A stretch of DNA of 64,000 bases from Pagrus major (lineage: Eukaryota > Chordata > Actinopteri > Spariformes > Sparidae). Position numbers and translations under genes: made by a program. Of this stretch, positions 36,084-50,670 are shown piece after piece. The stretch lies in NCBI RefSeq assembly GCF_040436345.1, contig NC_133237.1, forward strand, positions 24,495,749 through 24,559,748, read 5' to 3'. The first letter of the stretch is position 1. Each line of letters begins with the position of its first letter. The notes beneath the pieces are model-generated. The model was given only the letters and a program-made list of their open reading frames with translations. It searched no databases and was not told the origin of the DNA.

Positions 36084-36112
36084 CTTTTTTTCCTCAACTT
36101 TTTCTGAAAATT

Positions 36113-37022
36113 TTAGAATAGAATAGAATAGAATAGAATAGAATAGATATACTTTATTGATCCCAAGCTGGGAAATTCAGTTGTAGCAGCAGCATTACAC
36201 ACAGAGACGAATGACAACACAGTGAAATAAAAAGAACAACCTAGACATATTAACATAGCAATATAAAATGTAATATAAAAAATGTATATATATAAAAAAT
36301 ATGTATAAAAATCTATAAAGGAGCAGTGTTGATGTATACACAAGCAGTATTAATTGTAGTGCAAAAAATAAAAATAAGGTGCAGTGAACAGATGAGGTGC
36401 AGAACAGTGTAAAAAGTGCGTAGAGACTGTATGTTATGACCAGAGTTTTAGCTGTTATTAAACAGTGGCATGTGGCAGAAAAGATTTCCTGTATCTGTCC
36501 CTTCGACAGCGGAGCTGAAGCAGCCTGTGAGAGAAGGTACTCCGCTGTCTGTCTACTGTGTGATGGAGAGGGTGCTGATCATTGTCCAGTTTCTTCAGCG
36601 TTCTCCTCTCCACCACGGTCTCAAAAGAGGCCAGCCTGAGACCAAGTACGGAGCCAGCCTTCTTGATGATTTTATCAAGTCTGTTAGTGTCGCTGGCTCT
36701 GATGCTGCTGCCCCAACACACAGCAGCAAAGAAAATTGCTCTGGCAACAACAGACTGGTAGAAGATCTCCAACATCTCGCTGCACACGTTGAAGGCTCTC
36801 AGCTTCCTCAGGAAATAGAGTCTGCTCATCCCCTTCTTGTACACAGCCTCAGTATTAGTTTTCCAGTCCAGTCTGTTGTCGATCACCACTCCCAGGTACT
36901 TGTAGTCGTCCACCTCTTCCACCACCTCCCCCCTGATCCGTAGTGGCTGTGAAGGCATCTTCTTCCTCCTGAAGTCAATCACCATCTCTCTGGTCTTGTT
37001 GACATTCAGCCTCAGGTGATTC
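36113..37022 (-). mobile_element. 5'-truncated LINE with reverse transcriptase C-terminus
   Basis: The minus strand from 37024 to 36458 encodes about 188 residues resembling the C-terminal (thumb and beyond) part of a non-LTR reverse transcriptase: LRLNVNKTREMVIDFRRKK, YKYLGVVIDNRLDWKTNT, LYFLRKLRAFNVC and RQRSTFSHRLL...RKSFLP. The catalytic YxDD part is missing because the copy stops abruptly at about 37022, where satellite resumes. The first methionine is not a true start. The 3' UTR contains a GGGATCAATAAAGTATATCT block and ends in a tandem ATTCT tail (36115-36146 on the + strand). This is typical of L2/CR1-like or Rex-like elements; the exact clade was not determined. Confidence 0.85.
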
Positions 37023-37240
37023 AACTTTGTTTCAAATTTTTTCTCAAAATTCTGACTTTTTTTTCAAACTTTTCTCTTAATGTTCGCCATTTTTTTCCTC
37101 AAAAATTGAAATTTGAAAATTTGAACCCTTTTTTCCCTCAAAATTCTGACTTTTCCCCAAAGAAGTTTCTCCTCTAAATTCTGACTTTTTACCCTCAACC
37201 TTTTCTGAAAATTTTGACTTTTGTTTAAAACTTTTCTCAA
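37022..37240. repeat. Last T-rich satellite segment before the switch
   Basis: About 220 bp of T-rich units resume right after the LINE and lead into the polarity switch. Confidence 0.8.
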
Positions 37241-37290
37241 AAATTTCAGAAAAAGTTGAGGGAAAAAAGTCAGAATTTTGAGGAGAAACT
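37164..37290. repeat. Fold-back at the satellite polarity switch
   Basis: Left arm 37164-37210 and right arm 37244-37290 are reverse complements over 47 positions with few mismatches, separated by a 33-base loop. Left of it the satellite is T-rich on the + strand; right of it A-rich. Confidence 0.85.
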
Positions 37291-37829
37291 TTTTGAGGAA
37301 AAGTTAGAACTTTGAGAAAAGGTTTGAAACAATTTTTTTTTAATTTGGGGGGAAAAGTCAGAATTTTGAGAAAAAGTTTGAGAAAAGTCTTTAGAAAAAG
37401 TTTGAAACAAAAGTCAAAATTTTCAGAAAAAGTTTGAAACGAAAATCAATTTTCAGAAAAAGTTGAGGAAAAAAAGTCAGAACTTTCTGTAAAGTGTTGA
37501 GGGAAGAAAAGTTAGAATTGTGAGAAAACAACTGCAGAAAAAGTCAGTATTTTTAGGAAAAAGTCAGAATTTTGAGAAATATTTTGGGGCAAAAAGTCGG
37601 AATTTTGAGCAAAAGGTCTGAAACAAAAGTCAAAATTTTGAGAAAAAGTTGAGGGAAGTCAGAATTTTGAGGAGAAACTTTTTTGGGGGAAAGTGAGAAT
37701 TATGAGAAAAAGTCACAATTTTAACAGAAAAAAAAATCAGAATTTGAGAAAAAGTTTGAAAAATCTGAATTTTGAGAAAAAGTTTGAAACAAAAGTCAAA
37801 ATTTTCAGAAAAAGTTTAGGAAAAAAGTC

Positions 37830-38080
37830 AGATCAAAAATCAAATCCATTTTATTTATATAGCCCAAAATCACAATCACATTGCCTCAATGGGCTTTACA
37901 ATCTGTACAGTAAATTACATCCTCTGTCCTAAGACCCTCGAATCAAGTGAGGAAAAATTTGCCATGTTGATGGAAAAAAAAACCTTTAACAGGGAAAAAA
38001 AAAGATGATGGAAGAAACCTCAGGAAGAGCCACAGAGGAGGGATCTCTCTTCCAGGATGGACAGACATGCAATAGATGTT
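37830..38080 (-). mobile_element. Retroposon 3'-end copy 8 (inverted)
   Basis: The same block as copies 2-3 on the opposite strand: 'CCATTTTATTTATATAGCCC', CCTCAATGGGCTTTACAATC, then CATGCAATAGATGTTGAG. Its orientation follows the flipped satellite arm. Confidence 0.75.
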
Positions 38081-39014
38081 GAGAAAAATTTGTGGGAAAA
38101 AAGTCAGAATTTTGAGGAGAAACTTTTTTGGGGAAAAGTCAGAACTTTGGGGGAAAAAAATGGCGAGAAAAGTCACAATTTTAAGAGAAAAGTTTGAAAA
38201 TGAGAAAGAAAAGTCAGAATTTTGAGGAAAAAGTTGAGAGAAAAAAAGTCAGAATTTTGGGGGAAAAAAGTCAGAATTTTGAGGAGAAACGTTTTGGGAA
38301 AAAGTTAGAATTTTGAGAAAAGGTTTGAGAAAAGTTCTCAGAAAAAGTTTGAAACAAAAGTCAAAATTTTCAGAAAAAGTTGAGGAACAAAGTCAGAACT
38401 TTCAGAAAAGGGTTGAGGGAAGAAAAGTTAGAATTGTGAGAAAACAACTGCGGAAAAATTCAGTATTTTTCGGAAAAAAGTCAGAATTTTAAGAAAGAAG
38501 TCAGAATTTTGAGAAGAAGTTTGAAACAAAAGTTAAAATTTTCAGAAAAAGTCTGGGACAAAAAGTCGGAATATTGAGGAGAAACTTTTGGGGGGGAGAG
38601 TCAGAATTTTGAGTAAAATGTCAGATTTTAAATCGGAATTTTGAGAAAAAGTTTGAAAAAAAGTCAGAATTTTGAGGAGAAACTTTTTTGAGGAAAAGTT
38701 AGAACTTTGAGAAAAAGTTTGAGAAAAGTCTTCAGAAAAAGTTTGAAACAAAAGTCAAAATTTTCAGAAAAAGTCTGGGGCAAAAAGTCGGAATATTGAG
38801 GAGAAACTTTTGGGGGGGAGAGTCAGAATTTTGAGTAAAAGGTCAGATTTTAAATCAGAATTTTGAGAAAAAGTTTGAAAAAAAATGCAGAATTTTGAGG
38901 AGAAACTTTTTTGGGCAAAAGTTAGAACTTCGGGTAAAAAATGGCGAAAAAAATCAGAATTTTAAGAGAAAAGTTTGAAACAAAAGTCAAAATTTTCAGA
39001 AAAAGTTGAGGAAA

Positions 39015-39155
39015 AAAGTCAAATCAAAAATCAAATCCATTTTGTTTATATAGCCCAAAATCACAATCACATTGCCTCAATGGGCTTTACAATCTGTACA
39101 GTGAACAACATCCTCTGTCCTTAGAAAGAGCCACAGAGGAGGGATCCCTCTTCCC
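39015..39155 (-). mobile_element. Retroposon 3'-end copy 9 (inverted, deleted)
   Basis: The same block with an internal deletion: CATCCTCTGTCCTTAG joins directly to AAAGAGCCACAGAGGAGGGA. The deletion resembles that of copy 4 but on the opposite strand, in the A-rich arm. Confidence 0.7.
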
Positions 39156-40860
39156 CAAAATTTGGGGGGGAAAAGTCAGAATTTTGAGGAGAAACGTTCT
39201 GGGAAAAGTCAGAATTTTGAGAAAAAAATTAGATTTTAAGAAAGAGTTTGGAGGGGGGAGTTAGAATTTTATGAGAAAAGTTGAGGGGAAAAAAGTCACA
39301 ATTTTGAGAAAAAGTTTGAGAAAAGTCTTCAGAAAAAGTTTGAAACAAAAGTCAAAAGTTGAGGAAAAATGGTCAGAACTTTCAGAAAAGGGTTGAGGGA
39401 AGAAAAGTTAGAATTGTGAGAAAACCGTAGAAAAAGTCAGTATTTTTAGGAAAAAGTCAGAATTTTGAGAAATAATTTTGGCAAAAAGTTGAGAAAGAAA
39501 AGTCAGAATTTTGAGAAAAAGTCTGGGGCAAAAAGTCAGAATATTGAGGAGAAACTTTTGGGGGGATAGTCAAAATTTTGAGGAAAAAGGTCAGATTCTA
39601 AGTCGGAATTTTGAGAAAAAGGTTTGAAACAATGTTTTTTTTAAATTTGGGGAAAAACGTCAAAGTTTTAAGAAAGATTTTTTGCGGGGAGTTAGAATTT
39701 CATGAGAAAAGTTTAGGGGCAAAAAGTCACAATTTTGAGAAAAAGTTTGAGAAAAGTCTTCAGAAAAAGTTTAAAACAAAAGTCAAAATTTTCAGAAAAA
39801 GTTGAGGAAAAAAAGTCAGAACGTTCAGAAAAGGGTTGAGGGAAGAAAAGTTAGAATTGTGAGAAAACAACTGCAGAAAAAGTCAGTATTTTTTAGGAAA
39901 AAGTCAGAATTTTGAGAAATATTTTGGGGCAAAAAGTTAGAATTTTGAGGAAAAAAAGTCTGAATTTTTTGAAAAAGTTTGAAACAAAAGTCAAAATTTT
40001 GAGAAAAAGTTGAGGGGGAAAAGTCAGAATTTTGAGGAGAATTTTTTTGGGGAAAAGTTAAAATTTTCAGAAAAAGTTTGAAACAATATTTTTTTCTAAA
40101 TTTTAGGGAAAAAAGTCAGAATTTTAAGAGAAAAATGTTAGATTTTAAGAAAGATTTTGGAGGGGGGGAGATAGAATTTTATAAGAAAAGTTGAGGGGAA
40201 AAAAGTCCGAATATTGAGGAGAAACTTTTGGGGTAGATAGTCAGAACTTTGAGAAAAAGGTCAGATTTTAAGTCGGAATTTTGAGAAAAAGTTGAGAGAA
40301 AAAAAGTCAGGATTTTGAGGAGAAACCTTTTGGGGAAAAGCTAGAATTTTGAGAAAATGTTTGAAACAACGTTTTTTTCTAAATTTGGGGGGGAAAAGTC
40401 AGAACTTTGAGAAAAAAAATCAGAATTTTGAGAAAGAAAAGTCCGAATTTTGAAAAAAAGTTTGAAAATAAAGTCAAAATTTTCAGAAGAAGTTGAGGGG
40501 GAAAAGTCAGGATTTTGAGGAGAAACTTTTTGGGGAAAAGTTAGAATTTTGAGAAAAGGTTTGAAACAATTATTTTTCTAAATTTGGGGGAAAAAGTCAG
40601 AATTTTGAGAACAATTTTAGATTTTAAGAAAAGAAAAGTTGGGGTAGATAGTCAGAACTTTGAGAAAAAGGTCAGATTTTAAGTCGGAATTTTGAGAAAA
40701 AGTTGAGAGAAAAAAAGTCAGGATTTTGAGGAGAAACCTTTTGGGGAAAAGCTAGAATTTTGAGAAAATGTTTGAAACAATGATTTTTTCTAAATTTTAG
40801 GGAAAAAAGTCAGAACTTTCAGAAAAGGGTTGAGGGAAGAAAAGTTAGAATTGTGAGAAA

Positions 40861-41454
40861 ACAACTGCAGAAAAAGTCAGTATTTTTTAGGAAAAAGTCA
40901 GAATTTTGAGAAATATTTTGGGGCAAAAAGTTAGAATTTTGAGAAAAAAAAATCAGAATTTTTTGAAAAAGTTTGAAACAAAAGTCAAAATTTTCAGAAG
41001 AAGTTGAGGGGGAAAAGTCAGGATTTTGAGGATAAACTTTTTGGGGAAAAGTTAGAATTTTGAAAAAAGGTTTGAAACAATTATTTTTCTAAATTTGGGG
41101 GAAAAAGTCAGAATTTTGAGAAAAATGTTAGATTTTAAGAAAGTTTTTTTTGGGAAAACAACTGCAGAAAAAGTCAGTATTTTTTAGGAAAAAGTCAGAA
41201 TTTTGAGAAATATTTTGGGGCAAAAAGTTAGAATTTTGAGAAAAAAAAATCAGAATTTTTTGAAAAAGTTTGAAACAAAAGTCAAAATTTTCAGAAGAAG
41301 TTGAGGGGGAAAAGTCAGGATTTTGAGGATAAACTTTTTGGGGAAAAGTTAGAATTTTGAAAAAAGGTTTGAAACAATTATTTTTCTAAATTTGGGGGAA
41401 AAAGTCAGAATTTTGAGAAAAATGTTAGATTTTAAGAAAGTTTTTTTGGGGGGG
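40861..41454. repeat. 297-bp near-identical tandem duplication
   Basis: The sequence from ACAACTGCAG at 40861 repeats from 41158 with almost no differences, including a 9-A run and the GGATAAACTTTTTGGGG variant. It is the most homogeneous part of the array that I noticed. Confidence 0.75.
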
Positions 41455-42284
41455 GAGTTAGAATTTTACGAGAAAAGTTGAGGGGAAAAAAGTCCGAATT
41501 TTAAGAAAAGGTTTGAAACGATGTTTTTTCAAATTTTTTGGGGAAAAAGTCAGAATTTTGAGAAAAATTTTAGATTTTAAGAAAGATTGGGGGTAGAATT
41601 TTAGAAAGAAAATTTTGGGAAAAAAGTCACAAAAAGTTTGAGAAAAAAGTCACAAAAAGTTTGAGAAAAGTCTTCAGAAGAAGTTTGAAACAAAAGTAAA
41701 AAGCTGAGGAAAAAAAGTCAGAACTTTCAGAAAAGGGTTGAGGGAAGAAAAGTTAGAATTGTGAGAAAACAATTGCAGAAAAAATCAGTATTTTTTAGGA
41801 AAAAGTCAGAATTTTGAGAAATATTTTGGGGCAAAAAGTCAGAATTTTGAGGAAAAAAAGTCAGAATTTTTTGAAAAAGTTTGAAACAAAAGTCAAAATT
41901 TTGAGAAAAGTTGAGGGGGAAAAGTCAGAATTTTGAGGAGAATTTTTTTGGGAAAAATTAAAATTTTAAGAAAAAGTTTGAAACAATATTTTTTTCTAAA
42001 TTTTAGGGAAAAAAGTCAGAATTTTAAGATAAAAATGTTAGATTTTAAGAAAGATTTTGGAGGGGGGGAGATAGAATTTTATAAGAAAAGTTGAGGGGAA
42101 AAAAGTCCGAATATTGAGGAGAAACTTTTGGGGGAGATAGTCAGAACTTCGAGAAAAAGGTCAGATTTTAAGTTGGAATTTTGAGAAAAAGTTGAGAGAA
42201 AAAAGTCAGGATTTTGAGGAGAAACCTTTTGGGGAAAAGTTAGAATTTTGAGAAAATGTTTGAAACAACGTTTTTTCTAAATTT

Positions 42285-42308
42285 GGGGGGGGGGGGGGGG
42301 GGGGGGGG
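42285..42308. repeat. 24-base poly-G run
   Basis: An uninterrupted run of 24 G (shorter G runs at 42557-42567 and 43045-43054). It is an expansion of the GGGG segment of the satellite unit, or a sequencing or assembly artefact. Confidence 0.8.
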
Positions 42309-43055
42309 AGTCAGAACTTTGAGAAAAAAAATCAGAATTTTGAGAAAGAAAAGTCCGAATTTTGAAAAAAAGTTTGAAAATAAAGTCAAAATTTTCAGAA
42401 GAAGTTGAGGGGGAAAAGTCAGGATTTTGAGGAGAAACTTTTTGGGGAAAAGTTAGAATTTTGAGAAAAAGTTTGAAACAATATTTTTTTCTAAATTTTA
42501 GGGAAAAAAGTCAGAATTTTAAGAGAAAAATGTTAGATTTTAAGAAAGATTTTGGAGGGGGGGGGGGAGACAGAATTTTATAAGAAAAGTTGAGGGGAAA
42601 AAAGTCCGAATATTGAGGAGAAACTTTTGGGGGAGATAGTCAGAACTTTGAGAAAAAGGTCAGATTTTAAGTCGGAATTTTGAGAAAAAGTTGAGAGAAA
42701 AAAAGTCAGAATTTTGAGGAGAAACCTTTTGGGGAAAAGCTAGAATTTTGAGAAAATGTTTGAAACAATGATTTTTTCTAAATTTTAGGGAAAAAAGTCA
42801 GAACTTTGAGAAAAAAAGTCAGAACTTTGAGAAAAAAAAGTCAGAATTTTGAGAAAAAGTTTGAAAATAAAGTCAAAATTTTCAGAAGAAGTTGAGGGGA
42901 AAAAGTCAGGATTTTGAGGATAAACTTTTTGGGGAAAAGTTAGAATTTTGAGAAAAGGTTTGAAACAATTATTTTTCTAAATTTGGGGAAAAAAGTCAGA
43001 ATTTTGAGAAAAATGTTAGATTTTAAGAAAGATTTTTTTTTTTGGGGGGGGGGGT

Positions 43056-43380
43056 TTAGGCGTACAGAGCGCACTGGAGACAGCGCAGTCTCCGCACACA
43101 CACTCTGCCTTCTCCAGTCAGCTCACCTGGATCATCCTCACCACCTGCGAATAGGGATTGTATGATTTATGAAAGTCTGTAAATAAAGTCAGTGACAGCT
43201 CTCACAAAATCATTAGACTCCATATGCTCATTGTGAGTCTTGATCACGATGCAGGCCGAGTTCACCGTAACTACACTTCAATGAATAAATAGTGTTCATG
43301 TATCAAACTTCCATTTTCAAACGATATCCCAGGCTGAGGGATACCAATGATTGTCGCGCATAATTTGGGCATGTGAAGAA
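43056..43380. other. Unassigned unique segment after the satellite
   Basis: A non-repetitive stretch with two AATAAA motifs (near 43180 and 43285) and no long open frame. It could be host sequence or the remnant of a processed transcript. I do not recognise it. Confidence 0.3.
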
Positions 43381-43383
43381 AAA

Positions 43384-43467
43384 AAACTTAAACGTTTCTC
43401 GTACTCACGAGAAAGTATCTTGTGAGCATGAGATTGTATCACATGCACACGAGAAACGTTTAAGTTT
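43384..43467. repeat. Perfect 19-bp inverted repeat
   Basis: Positions 43384-43402 and 43449-43467 are exact reverse complements, centred on ACGTTTCTCGT / ACGAGAAACGT, with a 46-base loop that itself contains ACGAGAAAG-like half repeats. Confidence 0.75.
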
Positions 43468-43924
43468 GTTTTTTTCCCCATCTTTCTCCGTACTTTCTTG
43501 TGTTAAACAGCTAAATAAAAATAAAAAGTTTTTTTTCCCCCTTTCATTTCTGAAAGAAAGTGAAAAAAAAAAAAAATCAGGTACAAAACCTTTCATGGAT
43601 ATTTTTTTTTTTTTCATGTGAGAAAGTGAGTGAATTTTTTTCCATGTTTTCACAGATGAATTTCTTTTTTTAAAGAAATTTATAAAGATTATCCTGGCAA
43701 AACCTTTATTTTCACCAGTTCTCAAGTTATAAAGATGAAGTTTGATTATTGACCTTGAAAATACTTGAAATATTTACAGAAAACCGTACAGTTTAAACAT
43801 TGTACAATAATAATGACACAAGACGTGAAAGTTTTAGAAAATGTACAATAAGTGAAACTTATGCTGCATCATCTTTAATTACAGTATACGACACAAACTA
43901 CACAACATATTTGTCATCTCAATC

Positions 43925-43930
43925 TTTATT
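43925..43930 (-). terminator. ndel1 distal poly(A) signal candidate
   Basis: TTTATT on the + strand gives AATAAA on the ndel1 strand. If used, the 3' UTR is about 1.8 kb and includes the MITE at 44672-45023. Confidence 0.4.
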
Positions 43931-44671
43931 TAATTAAACAATTTTGACAAACAATCTGATATCATAATACAATGGCTTTAACCATTCGTTATCTGGACAT
44001 GCCATACAGAATCTGAAATAAATAGGACTTTAATGCCAAATGTCAGTATGTACAAATGTGGTAGGCAAAATTACCATCCTTACAAGCTATATACACCGAC
44101 TGTAGAGCACACGTTAGTAACAGGCTCATAAGAGTGCCCAAAAATGACATCTTATATTATTAAATAACAATGAATACTAAAGGCTTTAACTTATGATGGT
44201 CTTTGAAAGAGAGAAATATGTGGGCAAAATGGATTTAGACAAAACTCTGGGATGAAATCAATGTCCAACCTGCTAAAAATTCAAGAGTCAAGTCAAAATA
44301 ACATTAATATCAGCAAATGTGCTGCAGAACACAAAAGGCCTCCAGACCCTGAATTTACATAAGACCAGCCAACGTTAGTTAACAGCCTCAAAAAGGATCC
44401 TTGAGTGGTAGTTTTATAAAGCCAAATTCGCCTACTCATGTTGCGAATCCACCATCAGAATGAGGTAAATGAGCCTGTCACAATATTTAAAAAAAAAAAA
44501 AATGTATACGTCAAACATTTAAAAAATAAAAAGGCAAAACTGTTCCCTCGAAATGTCAACGGAGCTCCACAGAGAAAAAAAAACACTCGACTGCAGCCAA
44601 ACCTGTGAGGAGCAGTTTAAGTGCAGGTTTAATTTAACCCAGAGGACAGAACCAGCTGAGATTTCCAAACT

Positions 44672-45023
44672 TTAAAGAAACAGATAATCCAAAAATCAAA
44701 AACACATATTTTGTCCTGTTACAAGTGATCCTATTAATCCATCTAGTTTTGGTGATATCGGCTGTAGAGAGATCTTCCTTCCTGAAACTGCTCACAAAAA
44801 GGTCTGTGGATTATCTTGAGTGACTCGGTTATGATTTCTAGAAAGAGAAACTGCCAATCAATTTTTTTAAATGTATATTTTTGGCATTAATCGAGAGAAG
44901 ACAGACATCTCTACGCCCAATATCTTCAAACAACTCACACCAAAACAATCTAGATGGATAAATAGCCCTACAGGTAACGGGGAAAAAACATATTTCTGAT
45001 TTTAGGCTTAACTGTCCCTTTAA
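44672..45023. mobile_element. Fold-back MITE in the ndel1 3' region
   Basis: A 352-bp element, TTAAAG... to ...CCTTTAA. It shares ACTGCTCACAA, GTCTGTGGATTATCTTGAGT, 'GAGAGAAGACAGACATCTCT' and ACACCAAAACAATCTAGATG with the copy at 3824-4387. It lies between the ndel1 stop codon and the distal poly(A) candidate. Confidence 0.75.
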
Positions 45024-45720
45024 CATGGAGACTACTTCCAAATAAATTACAGCGAGTAGCCAGCAACAAGAGGACCGACTGCACTACATGGCTTTGAACG
45101 ATCAACATTCACTTCAGTCATGAATGTGGGGTCCCACCGCGCCTCTCTGACCCCACATTACATTTGCACACATGCAAGAAAATAGCAAAAAAAAGAAAGA
45201 TTGCATTTTACTGTGAGATAAATTAAAATGAACAGATCCCTTTTTAAATATAATACATTCTAAATTGAGAATATTTTAACTGTGCAATTTAAGTGAAAAA
45301 CACAGGAGGAAAAGAAAGAAGCTGTGGTCCATTTCAAGACCTTTTGTCAGGGATAGTTTTTTTCGGAAGAATTTAACGGCGCCACTTCAGAGTTGACATC
45401 TAGAGAGCAACGCATGTGCAGCGACATTCACACGAGCAGAGTACAGTTCAGCTTTAGGCACATGCAACGATGTGGTAGGAACGTCTTCGCCTACTCACAG
45501 ATGCATTCAGAGCTGCGAACATCGTGAAGTCAAGCCTCCTCTTTCACACCTCACGTTCAAAAAAATGCACAATCCCAAACAGGCACAACACACACTCTCT
45601 CTGTTTCACGCACACACACTCACATACACACACACTTAGCACACAATGTAATGGTCTTTCAAGTGTCCTCTCTGTTTTTGTGTGGGGTTGATAGGAAGTA
45701 GAGGTCGGTGCGGGGACGCC

Positions 45721-50670
<4,950 letters not shown>

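Larger units (their letters stand above)
28130..36112. repeat. T-rich arm of the degenerate satellite
   Basis: About 8 kb of imperfect units of 20-30 bp around TTTCTCAAAATTCTGACTTTTT, with variants TTTTTCTGAAAATTTTGACTTTTGTTTCAAAC, CCCCAAAAGTTTCTCC and CGCAGTTGTTTTCTCAGAATTCTAAC. The + strand is strongly pyrimidine-biased throughout. Copies of a retroposon 3' end interrupt it about every 0.9-1.5 kb. Lysine/phenylalanine-rich open frames on the opposite strand follow the repeat and are not genes. Confidence 0.9.
37240..43055. repeat. A-rich arm of the degenerate satellite
   Basis: About 5.8 kb of the reverse-complement satellite, built from units such as AAAAAGTCAGAATTTTGAGA, GGGGAAAAGTTAGAATTTTG and AAAACAACTGCAGAAAAAGT. 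Larger repeating blocks are visible, including a nearly identical 297-bp tandem pair at 40861/41158. Blocks with TCCGAATATTGAGGAGAAAC recur near 40203, 42103 and 42602. Open frames here are repeat artefacts. Confidence 0.9.

Noticed and set aside
36470-36943. 157-residue open frame on the + strand
   Set aside because: It is the shadow of the LINE reverse transcriptase that reads correctly on the minus strand.
28130-43055. CRISPR-like array because of short spaced repeats
   Set aside because: Units are degenerate and have no constant-length unique spacers; the context is a vertebrate genome with introns.
43060-43200. Possible last exon of a gene after the satellite
   Set aside because: It has AATAAA motifs but only a short frame with no family resemblance and no convincing acceptor; kept as an unassigned segment.
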